Origin: Zygnema cylindricum
Lineage: Eukaryota > Streptophyta > Zygnematophyceae > Zygnematales > Zygnemataceae
Length of the DNA: 64,000 nt
Reading direction: 5' to 3'
Assembly: GCA_037447655.1 (NCBI GenBank)
Contig: JBBHKE010003575.1
Span: 1-64,000 of the forward strand
Part shown: piece after piece, positions 20,185 to 32,458 of the stretch
Numbering within the stretch: position 1 is the stretch's first letter
How the letters are laid out: each line of letters opens with the position of its first letter
Notes under the pieces: generated by a model
The model's input: only the letters and a program-made list of their open reading frames with translations
Told to the model about the DNA's origin: nothing
The model's database searches: none
Translations under genes and position numbers: made by a program

Positions 20185-21058
20185 TGAAATTATGTGGTCT
20201 CCATTGACCCACAGAATGAGCAGCCATTGTAAAACCTTTAGGATAATATTTGCCCCTTCTACTTTCTCGTTGAATAAGCGCCGCCCAGGCACACAAATAT
20301 TTTGACCACTCTCACCCCTGTGAGGACAAGACTCCTCGAGTCAAACGCAAAAAGAATCAGTGAATTTGCTCCCCTGAGTAGTAAGTTATGGCTGGTCAAA
20401 GATGACCTTTATAGTTACAAGCTCTCTTATAGAGAGAGGTACCTAAATATTACTAAGTCTTCGTCTGCCTACTCACGACTATCTACTACTAAACCTTAGT
20501 CCAATAGGAACACTATATAGTAAAAGAAGGTACAATGGGCGATGTACTTATTGTACGACCATTGTACGACAATGTCTACAATGTGACACCTGTCAAATCA
20601 GAAGCCATGGTTCCTCCTCCCATCTTCATCGGTATCAAATAATGTAGAGCCACGTGGCACCGCGTGACGCTATCTCCGTATACCGCCAAAAGCTCACTTC
20701 GCGTGGCGGCTATAATGCCGGCTGCCCGATCAAAACATATTTTACATGGTTCAGATTCGCGATTGCTTATTTTGGTTAGTCTGTTGTTAATTAGCTGTTG
20801 TGTTAATGTATATATATTTATGAAACCCGTTACGTGTATCGTTTCGTAACGCCTTAATGGTTAAGGCGTTAGGCTATAGAGAATCTAGAGGTCGCAGGTT
20901 TTTAGACTTAGGCATCATTTTAGCAAAATACCCTATACCTTAAAAAACTACGACTTTCTAAATATGGCGGTAGCCATGGCGCGCCTTTGATCCTCACTCT
21001 CTTTCTTTTAAGCAAAACTAAAATAGGGAAATGAACTATTAATTACCTCTTTTCAACA
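20185..21058 (-). repeat. 5' LTR of element B (874 bp)
   Basis: It pairs with 14879-15766. It starts TGAAATTATGTGG on plus and ends TTTCAACA before the CCTTT TSD. Confidence 0.95.
20849..20912 (+). other. tRNA-like module in element B 5' LTR, B box damaged
   Basis: CGCCTTAATGGTTAAGGCG is intact, but the B-box side reads GCAGGTTTTTAGAC after a small deletion, so this copy would not be expected to bind TFIIIC well. Confidence 0.5.
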
Positions 21059-21223
21059 CCTTTGTACCGGGAAACGTGTCATTATTCTGTTCCACAAGCT
21101 GCTAAACCCATCTAGCAAAGTCATTGAATTTGTTGAAATGTTTGTGGCGATGTGTGCCTTCCTGAGGAAATTCTAGCGCATTGATGACAAGTGTACCGGC
21201 CAACATCAAACTACTCTAATTGG

Positions 21224-21999
21224 TACACCTTGTATTGCTATTAGTGTTAAAGTGTCTTTTGCGACTTTAAACATAAAACATATTTTCTCCGTATACGCTT
21301 GTCGAGTTGTGGAGCTGACGGTTGCGATTTAAAGCCAAGTTTCTCACCTTCCGATTGGCAGTCTCTATATCAAAAGCGGAGAACCCTAATTGTTTAAATA
21401 GCATGATTTTTTCATTTTTTCCAGTTTCTACATATTGTACGCGACTTTTTAAAAATTGAATAAAAACGTCAACTGTAAACTATACGGACAATTTACGGCA
21501 AAGGTACATACAAATTACGGTAAATGTACGGTTTTTTACGGAATCTATACCGAAGTTGACATAAAAATTCGATACACGGATTGGTACTTTCTGTTATGTA
21601 AACTGAATAGAAATTTCACGGATAATGCAAGGATTTTTGTCGTTCATGTGCATACAATTTCGAAAAGAGACGTTCCAGTGTCACATTATTTGCGCGCGGT
21701 AAGTTTAAAATGTGTACAACGTCTTTTTCATTTTTTTTTCAAAGAAATCGCCATGAAAACGCGTCATGAAGCGGTATATGTTTAATTCAATTTTGTATAC
21801 ATGTACGTAATTGTACAGACATAAATTCATTAACATTTTACGATTTTTTCAAATTGCCCTCTCTAGTTTCTACGTATTGTACGGACGTTTGAATCGTGCT
21901 TAAAATGTGTTTGAACAACTATGCGGAGAACTTTATACGGGGACAAATTGTTTTAAGTGGCGAAAAAATCATTAACACAAATAGCGATACACTGTGTGG
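21224..21999. mobile_element. MITE, type-2 interior, enlarged
   Basis: The left end TACACCTTGTATTGCTATTAG and right end AATAGCGATACACTGTGTGG match the family of 57119. The left part (ACATATTTTCTCCGTA, GATTGGCAGTCTC) and right part (GTTTTAAGTGGCGAAAAA) are shared, but about 500 bp of other AT-rich sequence separates them. GTGTTGTGTATCGAAA follows directly, as at 57339. Confidence 0.5.
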
Positions 22000-22196
22000 T
22001 GTTGTGTATCGAAAACCCCTTGCCGATATTTTGTAAGCACCTAATTTAGAGTAACAGATAATGGATATATCGCTTCAATATATCGATGAGTTCAAAATCG
22101 CGATATTTATGCAATGTATCGGCCGAATGTCACGATAATTTTTAATCGCGATATATCGACGTGACGATAGGTAAAAAAATAAATCAAAAGCCACCT

Positions 22197-22227
<31 letters not shown>

Positions 22228-22420
22228 GGCGCGGGCTCAGTGGGGGTGGAGATCTTACTCACAATTTACCATAAAATTTGCCTTGCATTTAATCGTACGA
22301 AACTCGTACGGACACCAACCTCCCACCAATTATATAGCGATATTTTATGTTGATCTCGTAACGATATATCGAGCCCTTTGTCCGTCCGATATTCCATGTA
22401 TTGAACATCAGGTTTATCAT
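22000..22420. repeat. GATATATCG-rich segment with 29-C run
   Basis: Multiple ATATCGAT/CGATATATCG words recur, similar to text near 39540-39620 and 58490-58620. An uninterrupted run of 29 cytosines lies at 22197-22225, so G29 is on the minus strand. Confidence 0.6.
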
Positions 22421-23924
22421 GATATTTGTTTACCCGATACATAACATTATTATATGGTAGGCATGTAAAACAACGTATGTCGCACCAAATGAGTCACTTA
22501 TGTGTGACATTCCCTCAATTTGCCTTTTTAATCTGAAGTTAATATTCAAATAATAAGTGTTTGCAAACTACCAAAGGCGAATAGAACGAAGACTTTCCTT
22601 TTCATCGTACCAACTAATTTAGGGCTACACCTCTGTTATTTCCTTTCGTTTAACATGTAGTTACTATGATAGGTAAGATAATGTTATTTAGTCAACTCCA
22701 AATTGTACGTATTTTTGGTTAATGTATTCGGAAAATACTTGTCTATGCTACACCGCCATCATATGTGTCTTAATTATCCGAAAACGTTTGGAAACGGTTT
22801 TATCTCAGAGGCGTATGGAGGATTTTTAAGGATTGCTCAACTTGACCTGCAAAACTTGGTAAAACGTCATAAATAATTTCAATTGAATTACCAACTCTTT
22901 TTATGTGCCTCGTATCTTTAAAAAGTCGGTCAAGAATCATGTTCGACAATGTATAATATCTTTTTGTATAGTCAATGCATCCTCAACATTAGTATGCTTA
23001 AGGCGACATTCTGTTTAAAATTAAAACTGTTCGAGTCCCGCAACCCACTAGTTAAAGGATCTTAATGATCATTAACCTTTCATACCCCATCATAATATAT
23101 CACCGTATTTTTATTTTAGTGTTAATGGTTGCAAATAATCCCTTTTTTTTCACAAAACTTATAATCCAAATCGAGTCTACGTTTGACAATTAAAAGGGAA
23201 TCGGTCTGCTTTTGGACAATAACATTGCACACAATACCGTGAGTAAATAACGTCACACCCGCCAAGCTTTCAAGGGTCTACAAAACATGGTTTCATTTCC
23301 ATTTCGTCCCCTTCCAAATCCTTTGTACAATAAGTTGCCCATTCAATCTTGGTACGAAAAAGTTCGTCATGCGGTGAACTAGGTTGTTAAGGTTAGCTAA
23401 TGTATGATTATTAGGTAATTTGAAGGTTTTCAAGCACATGCTGTGGATTTTTTTTATTGCCGTATATTGGAGTACACGAGGAAAATACATATTTTTTGAA
23501 ATATTTGATTATAAGGGTGACAAACGAAAAAAGTACCATAAAAATTGGATTGTTATGTAGTTTGTCGATTTTCACTCGATAACGTAAAGTGTAAAGATAA
23601 AGCTTTTTGTTAACAACAATTGACGCTATAATACTTCAATGCAATTTCATAGTCGTGGATCGGTTGACTAAAACATCCCGACTTTAAGAATCGATTTGAA
23701 GTTTTGCGCGTTGCATTTTAGTTATTATAAATGAATATAAATGTAAGAGTTTAAACACTAAAATGTTAAAATTTATCGCGCACTATTACAGTCTTATAGC
23801 AATTATCGCAGCGTACCCGAGGTACGCAGCATTACAAAAAGATAAATACCCTAAAAAATACAATATACCGTCTATCGGAATTTAAGCATTTGATTAAAAG
23901 AAAATATAAATTTTATTTAAAAAA
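22421..23924. other. Non-coding AT-rich DNA
   Basis: No gene, element end or structured RNA recognised. Only minor palindromes such as AATGATCATT near 23066 are seen. Confidence 0.5.
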
Positions 23925-24320
23925 GTGCGACAGAAAAAACCATCAAGATACAAAGGGGTTAAAAAAAGGGAAAAAATCACTTAATGCTAAAAAATAGCCA
24001 AAGGAAACAACAAAATAAAAATAAACATGTGAAGACACCAAAGCTAACGAGAATAATTGCCAAAACTAAGCAAATTTACTGAAGATGACACTATACAAAG
24101 GGAAAAACTACACAACCCTAACAAACTAAACTCCACACCCTCGAAGATCGTGGATGTAAATTCGATCCCTTGGTGGAAGAGACGGGAGGCCCCGTCTGTT
24201 ATCCGCCACCATGCTCTATCGCATAAGTGTCGCGGCTTGAGCTCCTTGAAGAGTTGTTGATACTCGTTGACAGTAAAACACAACGAGAAGGCTCGGGGTG
24301 GGCTCCCAAGACCCCGGGTT
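23925..24320 (-). mobile_element. SINE- or LINE-like 3' fragment
   Basis: On the minus strand the segment ends with CCTTTGTATCTTGATGG, T6 and CTGTCGCAC (about 23930-23966). Nearly the same tail is found at 55050-55085 and 63955-63995. Further upstream on minus, about 24140-24240, GCGATAGAGCATGGTGGC and GGGATCGAATTTAC loosely resemble A and B boxes. A tRNA-headed SINE with a LINE-matched tail would fit, but only the tail is well supported. Confidence 0.45.
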
Positions 24321-24780
24321 TCAAATGTTTTCTTTGCACAGTTTGCGGGGGAAATCATCAAAAGACTTGTCCAAAATACCAAAAATTTCTCAAGCAAATG
24401 GCACAAATTGGTTCTTCTGGTCTCGGTAAGCGTAATCTCTTTCCTATCGATAAAGCTATCATATCGGTCTTGTTTCAACAATGTACGACATTACTCGACA
24501 GTCAAAACCCACTAGATAGCGGATCGATATTTGGCTCGACACTGGTATTCTCAAGCCTGGCAAAAAAGTACGCCAGCGTGTCAAAAAAGTACGCCAGTAG
24601 ATTATTTTCTGCACAAAAATGTACGACCTCAGCAATATCCCGTCAATATCTCACCGAATCTTCGATATATAATTGTCGTATGGTTCCAGATTCGTGATAT
24701 TTTATGACATAGATAATAATAGTCACGGGCGACCCGGTGCTTTGCCCTTTGGTTGCCAAAGGCCTGTCGTTTTTGTATGG

Positions 24781-25328
24781 TACACCGCCAATCGCTATCA
24801 TAGTAAAGGAATAAATAGCGTAAAAAAAAAATTAGTGTTATTAACACTAATCAGGAATTTAAAAAAAAATATATATATATATACATACATACTAATTCAT
24901 TCCTAACTGTAATTTGGATAATAAATACCCGCCTTTTCGATGTCTACAGTACTATGTGTATTCGTACAAAATCTGACAATTCATACGCCGTCGCGCTGTT
25001 CGCACGGTCGACGGACGAACATATGAGAATGTGATTTTTGTCAACGAGTTTGCATCTCTTTCTTCCAATGCACATTCACATGTGGGCGCAATAATGTTAA
25101 GTGTCTTTTTATGCCTCTGTATTTCAAAAAGTACCATTTCGTACCGAAATATCCTATCCGTACGCCACACTATTTACATCGCAGTGTACTTCCATTATTA
25201 ACGCTAATTAAAAAAAAAACCTAATTAGAATAATGGAAAAAAAAGAATTATGGATTGTATTTCGGGTTTTTTTTTGATAAAAAGGCACTGAATTGGTGTT
25301 ATATACTCGAATAGCGATTGACGGTCTA
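24781..25328. mobile_element. Possible MITE
   Basis: TACACCGCCAATCGCTATCA at the left and GAATAGCGATTGACGGTCTA at the right form an imperfect inverted pair of the TA-flanked family. The interior is AT-rich and contains GTTATTAACACTAAT, which may be a second MITE end. Confidence 0.4.
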
Positions 25329-25611
25329 CCATAAAAAATGCGACACATTTGCGATAGATTTTGTCTATTCGTTGATAGATATTTTGTCGACCGTCAAAAT
25401 TCTTGCGGCTACGATTTTTGTACGGTTGAAATTTTTAAATCCAAAGAAAAATTTGGTACGATGATATGGATATTGATTCATTTTGACCGTCGATGGGAAA
25501 ATAATTTTCGCAGTTCATTTTGCAGGTACAGTATTGTACCTTTCAGTATTGTACAGTACAGTACTATGTTCCCCGCGTGTCCTATTTCGAATTATGAGAC
25601 CAACGGTTGTG

Positions 25612-27222
25612 GACTGTCTTGTCAACATCTCACCTTGTCTCGTCATTGTAGCGCGAATCTGTTTCCTTTCTTGTCAACCACTACCTCCGTCTCTCCTTCC
25701 CTCATTCCCTCCCTCCCTCCCTTTCCCCCTCATCAATTCTAATTATTTTGAATATTCAATAGAGGAGAGGGGGAGGGAGATGGAGAGGGAGAAGGTGGGG
25801 AAAAATGTAGATGTTTATATTTTGACTGGAGGGTCAGGTGCCTTGGCCGCCCTCACAAGTACCCAACACACTGTTGTACTATACTAATTATAACACCTAG
25901 TTATAACCGTTTTAACATATTGATTATGACGATTATATTTAACTGTTATACTACATTATTTATAAAAGCTAGTTATAATTGTTTCATTATACTAATTATA
26001 ACAGTTATATCTAATTGGATATAACTTATTATAACAAACTGGATATAACTTATTATAACAGGTAGGTAAATATGCAGATGTATAACATACTTATTATAAC
26101 AGATAGATAAATATGTAGATATATCTACCTGTTATATTTTTGTACTATAACAACTATATCTAATTGTTATGTTATGCTAAACATCTAGTCATAGTTTCTC
26201 TAATTTATTGATTATAACGGTTATATCTAACTGTTATATAACATAATTTATAACAGCTAGTTATAAACACTTATATCTAATTGTGACATCATATTTATTA
26301 TAACAGGTAGATAAATATGCAGGTATATCTACCTGTTATGCTTTATAAATTATAACAACTATAACTAACTGTTATATTATACTAAATAAGACAGCTAGTT
26401 ATAACTGTTACATTTTATTTATTATGACAGTTGTTATATGTAGTTGTTGCATTATACTAAACATAGCAACTATATTATAACAATTATATCTAACTGCTGT
26501 ACTATGTTAATTATTACACTATAATAAACTATTACTTAATTAACAGTTATCCTAATTGTTATTTTGTATATATTACAACTTTAATATCTAACTGTGATAA
26601 TGTGTTAGTTATGACAATGTTAGATAATATGTTAATTATTACAATGTTAACCAATTGTGACATTGTATACATTGTAACATTTATATCTAAACAATTATAT
26701 CTAATGTAGTATTATACATATTATAGCAGGTTTAATCTAACTATTATATTATTAGAGTTGTAACTAGTTATATATTATATATAGTCTAACTATTATAATG
26801 TGTTGATTTTATATATGAGAACTAACTATTACATTATGTATTTTAACATACTTTAACATTTATATCTAACTGCTTTAATGTGCTAATTATTAGTGCTAAC
26901 TAACTATTACATTATTTGTGGAATGTCTTGTCAACAGCTCCCCTTGCCTCGTCATTGGAGTGCGAATCCGGTTTTTTTCTTGTCAACCACTACCTCTGTC
27001 TCCTCTTTCCTCATTCCCTCCCTCTCTCCTTTTCCCCCTCATCAATTCTAAATATTTCGAATATTCAATAGAAGAGAGGGGAAGGGAGATGGAGAGGGAA
27101 AAGGATAGGAGAAGTGTAAGTGTTTAATTTTTGAATGGAGGGTGAAAAGGAAGCTATTGCCAGGTAAGCCGCGACAGTTGGTGCCTTGGCCGCCCTCACA
27201 AGTATCCAACAGACTGTTGCTA
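25612..27222. repeat. TATAAC-rich array between direct repeats
   Basis: A direct repeat of roughly 260-300 bp (25612-25876 and 26923-27222) begins near TGTCTTGTCAACA, contains CTCATTCCCTCCCTC, CCCCTCATCAATTCTAA and GAATATTCAATAGA, and ends in TTGGCCGCCCTCACAAGTA. Between the copies about 1050 bp consists of degenerate TAACAGTTATATCTAACTG-type words in both orientations. It might be a small LTR-like element (repeat-array-repeat) or a duplicated flank around a satellite expansion. No coding capacity. Confidence 0.7.
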
Positions 27223-27759
27223 ATGTTGTCTTTTTTTTCCTCTTTCTTTTTACATGTACTAGATTGTTTTATATTTTGTTTTCTTTTTGATTGGTTATTC
27301 TTTAGTTCAACTTATAATATTTATTTTGGATTGAAGGATGTAAATAAATATGTCCATGAGTCACGGATGTGGATTATAAGGGTTCGTGGATCAGATATTC
27401 AGATTTTTCACCAAATGTAAAATTTGGATCATTTTAGTGTATTTATGACTCTACTAGCGAACTAGTTTTATATCGAGCTTCCTTTTTTTTAGATTAACCA
27501 ACTTAAATCTTTTGTTCACAAGTTTATAGTTATGTTATCAACTATAATTCACTCAAATATTGGGTACAATACCCAAATAATGGGAATAACACATAAAGTT
27601 ATATCAAACAAAATTATTAAAGTCGAATTAAAAAGCTGAGTTACTATGTGAATTCCAGTTATGCTCGCGAATAGTGAGATTCATGTTATTGTTCATTCCA
27701 TTCTTGGATGAGTTTTACTAGAATATTTTTTATGGCCATGAGAGGATGTTTGCATGACT

Positions 27760-28445
27760 GTTGTATTCAACGTGCGCAAGTTCATATTGCATATAGGGTT
27801 TACAAGTTTACAATGGATGTATAAACAACGTACACAAGTGTTTGTTTTGTGTTTGCAAGTTGTATTGTATCTCTTGCTTACAAGTTTTTTTATTGCAGTA
27901 GTGTTCACTAGTTCATATTATATGTATAATCAAATTATACGCCCCTTGAGACACAGACGGATATGTTAAATTTGCAATTTAATATGTTAAAAGGTTGTTT
28001 TTCCTTTTGATTTCCCTCTTTTAACAAAGCAATAGTGATGCTCAAATATTCACAATTTTCTATTGTATGCGATATTCACAAGGTTCACGAGTTTATATTG
28101 TAGTATAAACAGTATACGCAAGTTTATTGTTTTATGTTCATTAGTTGTATAGCATCTAAACATCACAACATTTGTACCGCATGGTGTGTTCACAACTTTA
28201 TATATTTAAATGGTCGTTTTTCCTTTTGGATCTTTAGGGGACAAGGCGAGAGTGATGTTTGAATATTCACAAGTTTCCATTGCATGTAAAAAACACAAAT
28301 TTATGCCGCATGTAGTGTTCACAATTTGTTCGGTTTGTTTGAACAATGTGTTGTGTATCTGAAGTTCACTACGTTTCTGTTGTTTGCTATGTTCACAAGT
28401 TCATGTTATATTTAAACGGTCGTTCGTCCTTTTGGTTTCCTTCAG
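27760..28445 (+). repeat. Degenerate tandem copies of an intron-acceptor region
   Basis: A unit of about 210-220 bp recurs roughly three times. Each ends in GGTYGTTYNTCCTTTTG, a pyrimidine tract and a GACAAGGYGARAGTGATG-like start: near 27993, 28210 and 28420. Only the last leads into a conserved open exon. Interiors share TTCACAAGTTTATATTGTA-like words. Confidence 0.6.
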
Positions 28446-28570
28446 TGGACAAGGTGAAAGTGATGATTGGAGTCTATGCCCCTCAAACAAAGCCCTACAA
28501 GTTTGTGACGGAGGAAGATAAGACCCCTCATGGAATAATGGCCAGGGGACATTATACAGCGAAGACATTG
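28446..28570 (+). CDS. Exon of a Rho GDP-dissociation inhibitor-like gene
   Basis: The stretch lies between an acceptor TTTCCTTCAG and a donor GTAAGAAAT and encodes VKVMIGVYAPQTKPYKFV, then TPHGIMARGHYTAKT. This matches the central-to-C-terminal part of the RhoGDI immunoglobulin-like domain: the family pattern is a VK block, G-FSPQ-EPY, then TPSG-ARG-Y-A-T. RhoGDI extracts Rho/ROP GTPases from membranes by shielding the prenyl group. No flanking exons were found nearby. Downstream lies an ATG microsatellite, so the gene either has very long introns or this is an isolated pseudo-exon. The splice sites and the absence of stops argue for a real exon. Confidence 0.6.
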
Positions 28571-28687
28571 GTAAGAAATTTTAGTTCTATTTTTATTTCA
28601 AGCTACGTTTATAAAAAAAAGTTTATTAGCCTCTAGTAGGAAGTTGTAGTGATAGTTTACTTTAAGCGGTATCTATTAAATAAAATG

Positions 28688-29220
28688 TATGATGATGATG
28701 ATAATGATGATGATCATGATGAAGACGATGATGATCATGATGATGGTGATGTTGTTGGTGATGAAGATGATGATGATGATGATGTTGTAATGATGATAAT
28801 GTTGTTGACGATGGTGATGTAATGATGATGATGATGATGTAATGATGATGATGATGACGATGATGTTGATGATAATGATGATGATAATGATGATGATGAT
28901 GATGATGTTGACAATGATGATGACTATGATTATGATGATGATGATGTAATGACGATGATGATAATGATATAATGATGATGATGATGTTGACGATGATGGT
29001 GACAATGATGATGATGATGATGTAATGATGAATGATGATGCTGATGATGTAATGATGATGATGATGATGTTGATGATGATGATGATGATGATATAAACAA
29101 AGTATCACCAAAACAAAGTATTCAAAGTATTTGTATTGAAATAAATAAAAAAAAATAACCATGATGTAATGAAGATGATGTTGTTGATGATGATGATGTA
29201 ATGACGATGATGATGATGAC
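28688..29220 (+). repeat. (ATG/GAT)n microsatellite
   Basis: Imperfect trinucleotide repeat with TGT, TAA and GAC variants at 28688-29097, a 60-bp break containing a TATTCAAAGTATTTG-like insert, then a resumed tract at 29159-29220. Apparent His-rich frames across it are repeat artefacts. Confidence 0.95.
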
Positions 29221-31549
29221 TGAGGGATACATGTTGGAACTCGGTCAGAGAAGGATATATTGTCGTTGAGGAGAGAGCGCAGAAGGAGACAAAAGAGGGA
29301 CAGAAGTGAGGAGTAGAGCGAGGGAGAAGCCAAAAAGACGTACAACTGAGGGAGGAGGGAGGAGGGAAGAACGAAATTTTAGGTCGCCAGGCAGCAAGTA
29401 TTCTTAAGCAGATGGAGGTTAAGGCGGAGGACGCGTAGACTGTTGTATGCGTGGCGATCTCGCACGTGCGAGTCATCGAAGATCGGCGGGCAGAAACGAA
29501 TGTTTTTTGGGCAGCTGCGGCCCACTGGCTGGAAAGATGCCGAAAAGTTTTTCGCTTCAGACCGCGTTTGCAACCTTGGGAAATTTAGGCTCGGAACTAG
29601 GTTTGTTTTCGATTTGGCAGCAAAAAAGCTGATCCTTATTGGGCAGGTTCGTAACGAGACAGTTTCAGGAATTGACAAATTTTATTCCTTAAATGAGACC
29701 GTATCTTTCTGATAGGCTAAAAATGTTTCTGTTGGATGACCGGTACTTGAGCTCAAAATTTTGAATTATTTGATTTGCCATGAGTCTACGTGGACTGCTT
29801 GCGAGCACCAAAGCTGGAAGCGCCGACATCAGCCTTTGTGTAGAAAAACGGACAAGTACAGTAGCTCCCAGAGGGGAGAAAAGAACGAAACATGGAAAAG
29901 GTCTTCCCACGTTGCCCAATCGTACGGATTGACTTGTCCAATTCACGCTGTTCCCAGGGGCCGCATGAGCCACGTGTGCCTGCGATCTTTGGAGATACGT
30001 GCGTGCTGCAGAGCCACGTCTGGCGGCAGGTCGACGCCGGACCTCGCTGGCTGATCCTGCGACGCCCGTATGGTGCGCCGCGTGACGGCCAGGATGACGC
30101 ACGCTGGGCTGGCGCATTAACGACTTTCCAAGGCAAAAGTGCGAAGGTACAGCACTAGTCCTGCCGGGATTGCGAGCTGCGAATAGCACTCGGCGTGGCA
30201 CGCTCTTATTGGATTTCAAAATCTCCACGTATGCGGTCACTCCTGATTTTGACGCAGACAGTACGATTGAGAGGCAGCTTCGAGACTCTCTGGCACGTAA
30301 CGCCCTAGAAATTTCCTTCATGAAAATTCGGCTCGTATTTATGCATACATGCTAAAAAACGCATCCCAAACGCCCATTTGAACCCGCAAATGATGCGACA
30401 AAGATCGTCTTCAGGTTTCTGTCAGCGTCATCTGAAGCGACAAATCCTGGGCGTACCTTCCGTGACAATGTACTGTCGTTAGTGAAAAGATTCACTACAG
30501 TATGAACACGACAGATCAGGTCGATGTCGGTTTCTTCTGGCCTCTTCCGTCCAATCGAGGAGCAGTGCACGAGTTTCATGGTCCAAATACAAACATGAGG
30601 CAAACTTCCAAAGGTCAACGAGCCAGATATTAGAGTATTTCTGTACTTCACCATTGAAACAAAGAGCCCTCCGTTTCCGCAGAAAGTACGGATCCCAGAC
30701 CACGTTTCCTCCCAAACAAAAAAAATCTACCACGCTTCGCTGTTCTGGGGGTCAGAAGCGACAAAAACCTTCGCGCCAAGAGATGTACAAAGTGTAAGGG
30801 TATGTCCCCATGTACTTGTAACTTAGCGAACCTACTTTGTATTTTAGCGCGGATCCGCCGGACCCGGTTTTCAAGTGTCCCTATGTCTGTAAGGACGAAA
30901 TCGTAACTTACGCTTGTGACGATTGTATACGTCAACAATACCTGTCAGCGTCTACCATAGAGGTACCAGGCGTTTTAAACGCACGCATGAAACGTCGAAA
31001 AATAATGATATATGCGCACGGAACAAATGCAATTTTTTTAAAATGCGTTGACCGACTTTGACTTCATAATAAAATAGAAAATAAATAACATGTAATCAAA
31101 AGTTCTACTACAACTTAGGGTATGTGCCCATGTGTAAAAGTACCGGTTTTTTAGTAAATCTTCCGTCAAATATTTTCCCGCGGCTTCCGCTGGCTTTTGC
31201 ATCCACGCTGGCGGAAGGCACATGGTTTCTGTCACGTGTAGCCACATAATCGCCCGTTCGTTGTAGATATTTATCTACTTTTCCACGAGGCGCAATGCTA
31301 TACGTTCAGGCTCCTAAAATTGAACTCTTTCAGGCCACTTGTTGCAAACTGAAAGGTTTTACCGACGGCGTATCCGATTCTGCATCCGACGGTCAAGGTT
31401 TACGCTCATAACCTTGGAGAATGAAATCAGTCATCCAGTAACTTAGTTTTTCTGACAGAAAAAATTAATTTGTTACGGCATTGTCTGAAACAGAACGTCC
31501 GGCAGTAAATAACCACATTTTCAAAATTCAAACCCTAATTGTAACTTCA
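29221..31549. other. No recognised gene; GC-richer block
   Basis: The block 29240-30800 has a more balanced composition and a 210-codon minus frame (29689-30321), but no recognisable domain and competing frames on plus. Two GGGTATGTNCCCATGT words at about 30797 and 31118 lie in direct orientation. I assign no function. Confidence 0.4.
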
Positions 31550-31976
31550 CCCTAACTCAAAAAAAAATGTACGATAATATTGGAACTGTTTAAACTAGCG
31601 TTAATTACTCTAATGCCGAATATTTTTAGGTTGTGTAATGTACGTAATGTGTCAGTCCGTACTATAATTTCTCATTATTTTGTACAGATTTTCAAAATAA
31701 GTGTCAGATAATGGCGTCGACCGGGAAGATTGAGTCCGTCGCGCAGAAAGGCGTACTCAGATTTGATTTCAAGTAATAAAGACGAACGAAAATCGCGCTG
31801 ACTTGTTCTCACATGTTCAGGCGTCGAATATGTGAACACGGAGTATCGCATTTTGATAATTCCGTACATTTTGTTCGTACATTAAATCCATACACGAAAG
31901 CTACGAATTTTACGAAAATTTCAAAATCTTAAAAATTTAGCGCATTTTCGTAAAAAAGTGAAAATACGTACGTTTG
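31550..31976 (+). repeat. Direct duplication, copy 1
   Basis: About 300 bp (from CTAACTCAAAAAAA through GAACACGGAGTATCGC) are almost identical to 32459-32757, and the remainder (TTTTGATAATTCCGTAC to TACGTACGTTTG) matches 32842-32967. Copy 1 lacks roughly 85 bp present in copy 2 at the junction. Confidence 0.9.
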
Positions 31977-32458
31977 TTATCTCAATGGCGTCTACAATCT
32001 GTGGTCGCACGTTATTTTTTGGAATCGCTTGTGACATCGCATGTCTTACCGTGACATTGTAGGCGTACCGCCTTCCAGCGTGTGCCGTTTCACGGTTGAA
32101 GACGAGGCGCTTTGTCTTTGCATCTTCTATCCGGTCGACGTGAAATGGCATCGGAATTTGAAGACCCCTGCAAAAAAGAAATCCGTACTGCACGAAAACG
32201 GACAACAAAGCAAATTGTGTACTTTTCTTCGACGTATTCGAACGCAAACGGACAAACATAGCGAATTCTGTACTTTTCTTTGTCCTTGGAAATCGTATGA
32301 AAATTTTCGAAATTGTTTTCCATCACAAAAATTATCGCACATCCCAATGCCACAATACTTTTGCGATATCACAGTGAAAGATATGTTCGATGCTCAATAT
32401 ATCTAAATAGATAGTACACGCGATATCGTAAACTTAAGTATCGTGTACTTTCTTATCA

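Larger units (their letters stand above)
14879..21058 (-). mobile_element. Copia LTR retrotransposon B, complete but decayed
   Basis: A 6180-bp minus-strand element with LTRs at 14879-15766 and 20185-21058, TG...CA ends and a perfect CCTTT TSD. It inserted 16 bp beyond the end of the TIR element at 14105-14863. The full gag-PR-IN-RT-RH order is present. Protease and integrase have each lost a catalytic residue (see the PR/IN entry), in addition to stops and frameshifts. Amino-acid blocks are alignable with A throughout, so A and B are sister families, while their LTRs are much more diverged. Confidence 0.97.

Noticed and set aside
24044-24481. 145-codon minus frame and overlapping 156-codon plus frame with a CTVCGGNHQKTCP motif
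   Set aside because: The Cys/His spacing only loosely resembles a zinc knuckle, both strands are open over the same DNA, and the region reads better as a SINE/LINE-like fragment.
28662-29345. Long His- and Ile-rich minus-strand frames
   Set aside because: They are translations of the (ATG/GAT)n microsatellite in all frames, with no domain or splice context.
29689-30321. 210-codon minus frame
   Set aside because: No recognisable motif, overlapping open frames on plus, low-complexity Arg/Ala/Ser composition from a GC-richer patch.
30797-31135. Transposon bounded by GGGTATGTNCCCATGT words
   Set aside because: The two words are in the same orientation, no TSD is seen, and the interior is not repeated elsewhere in the window.
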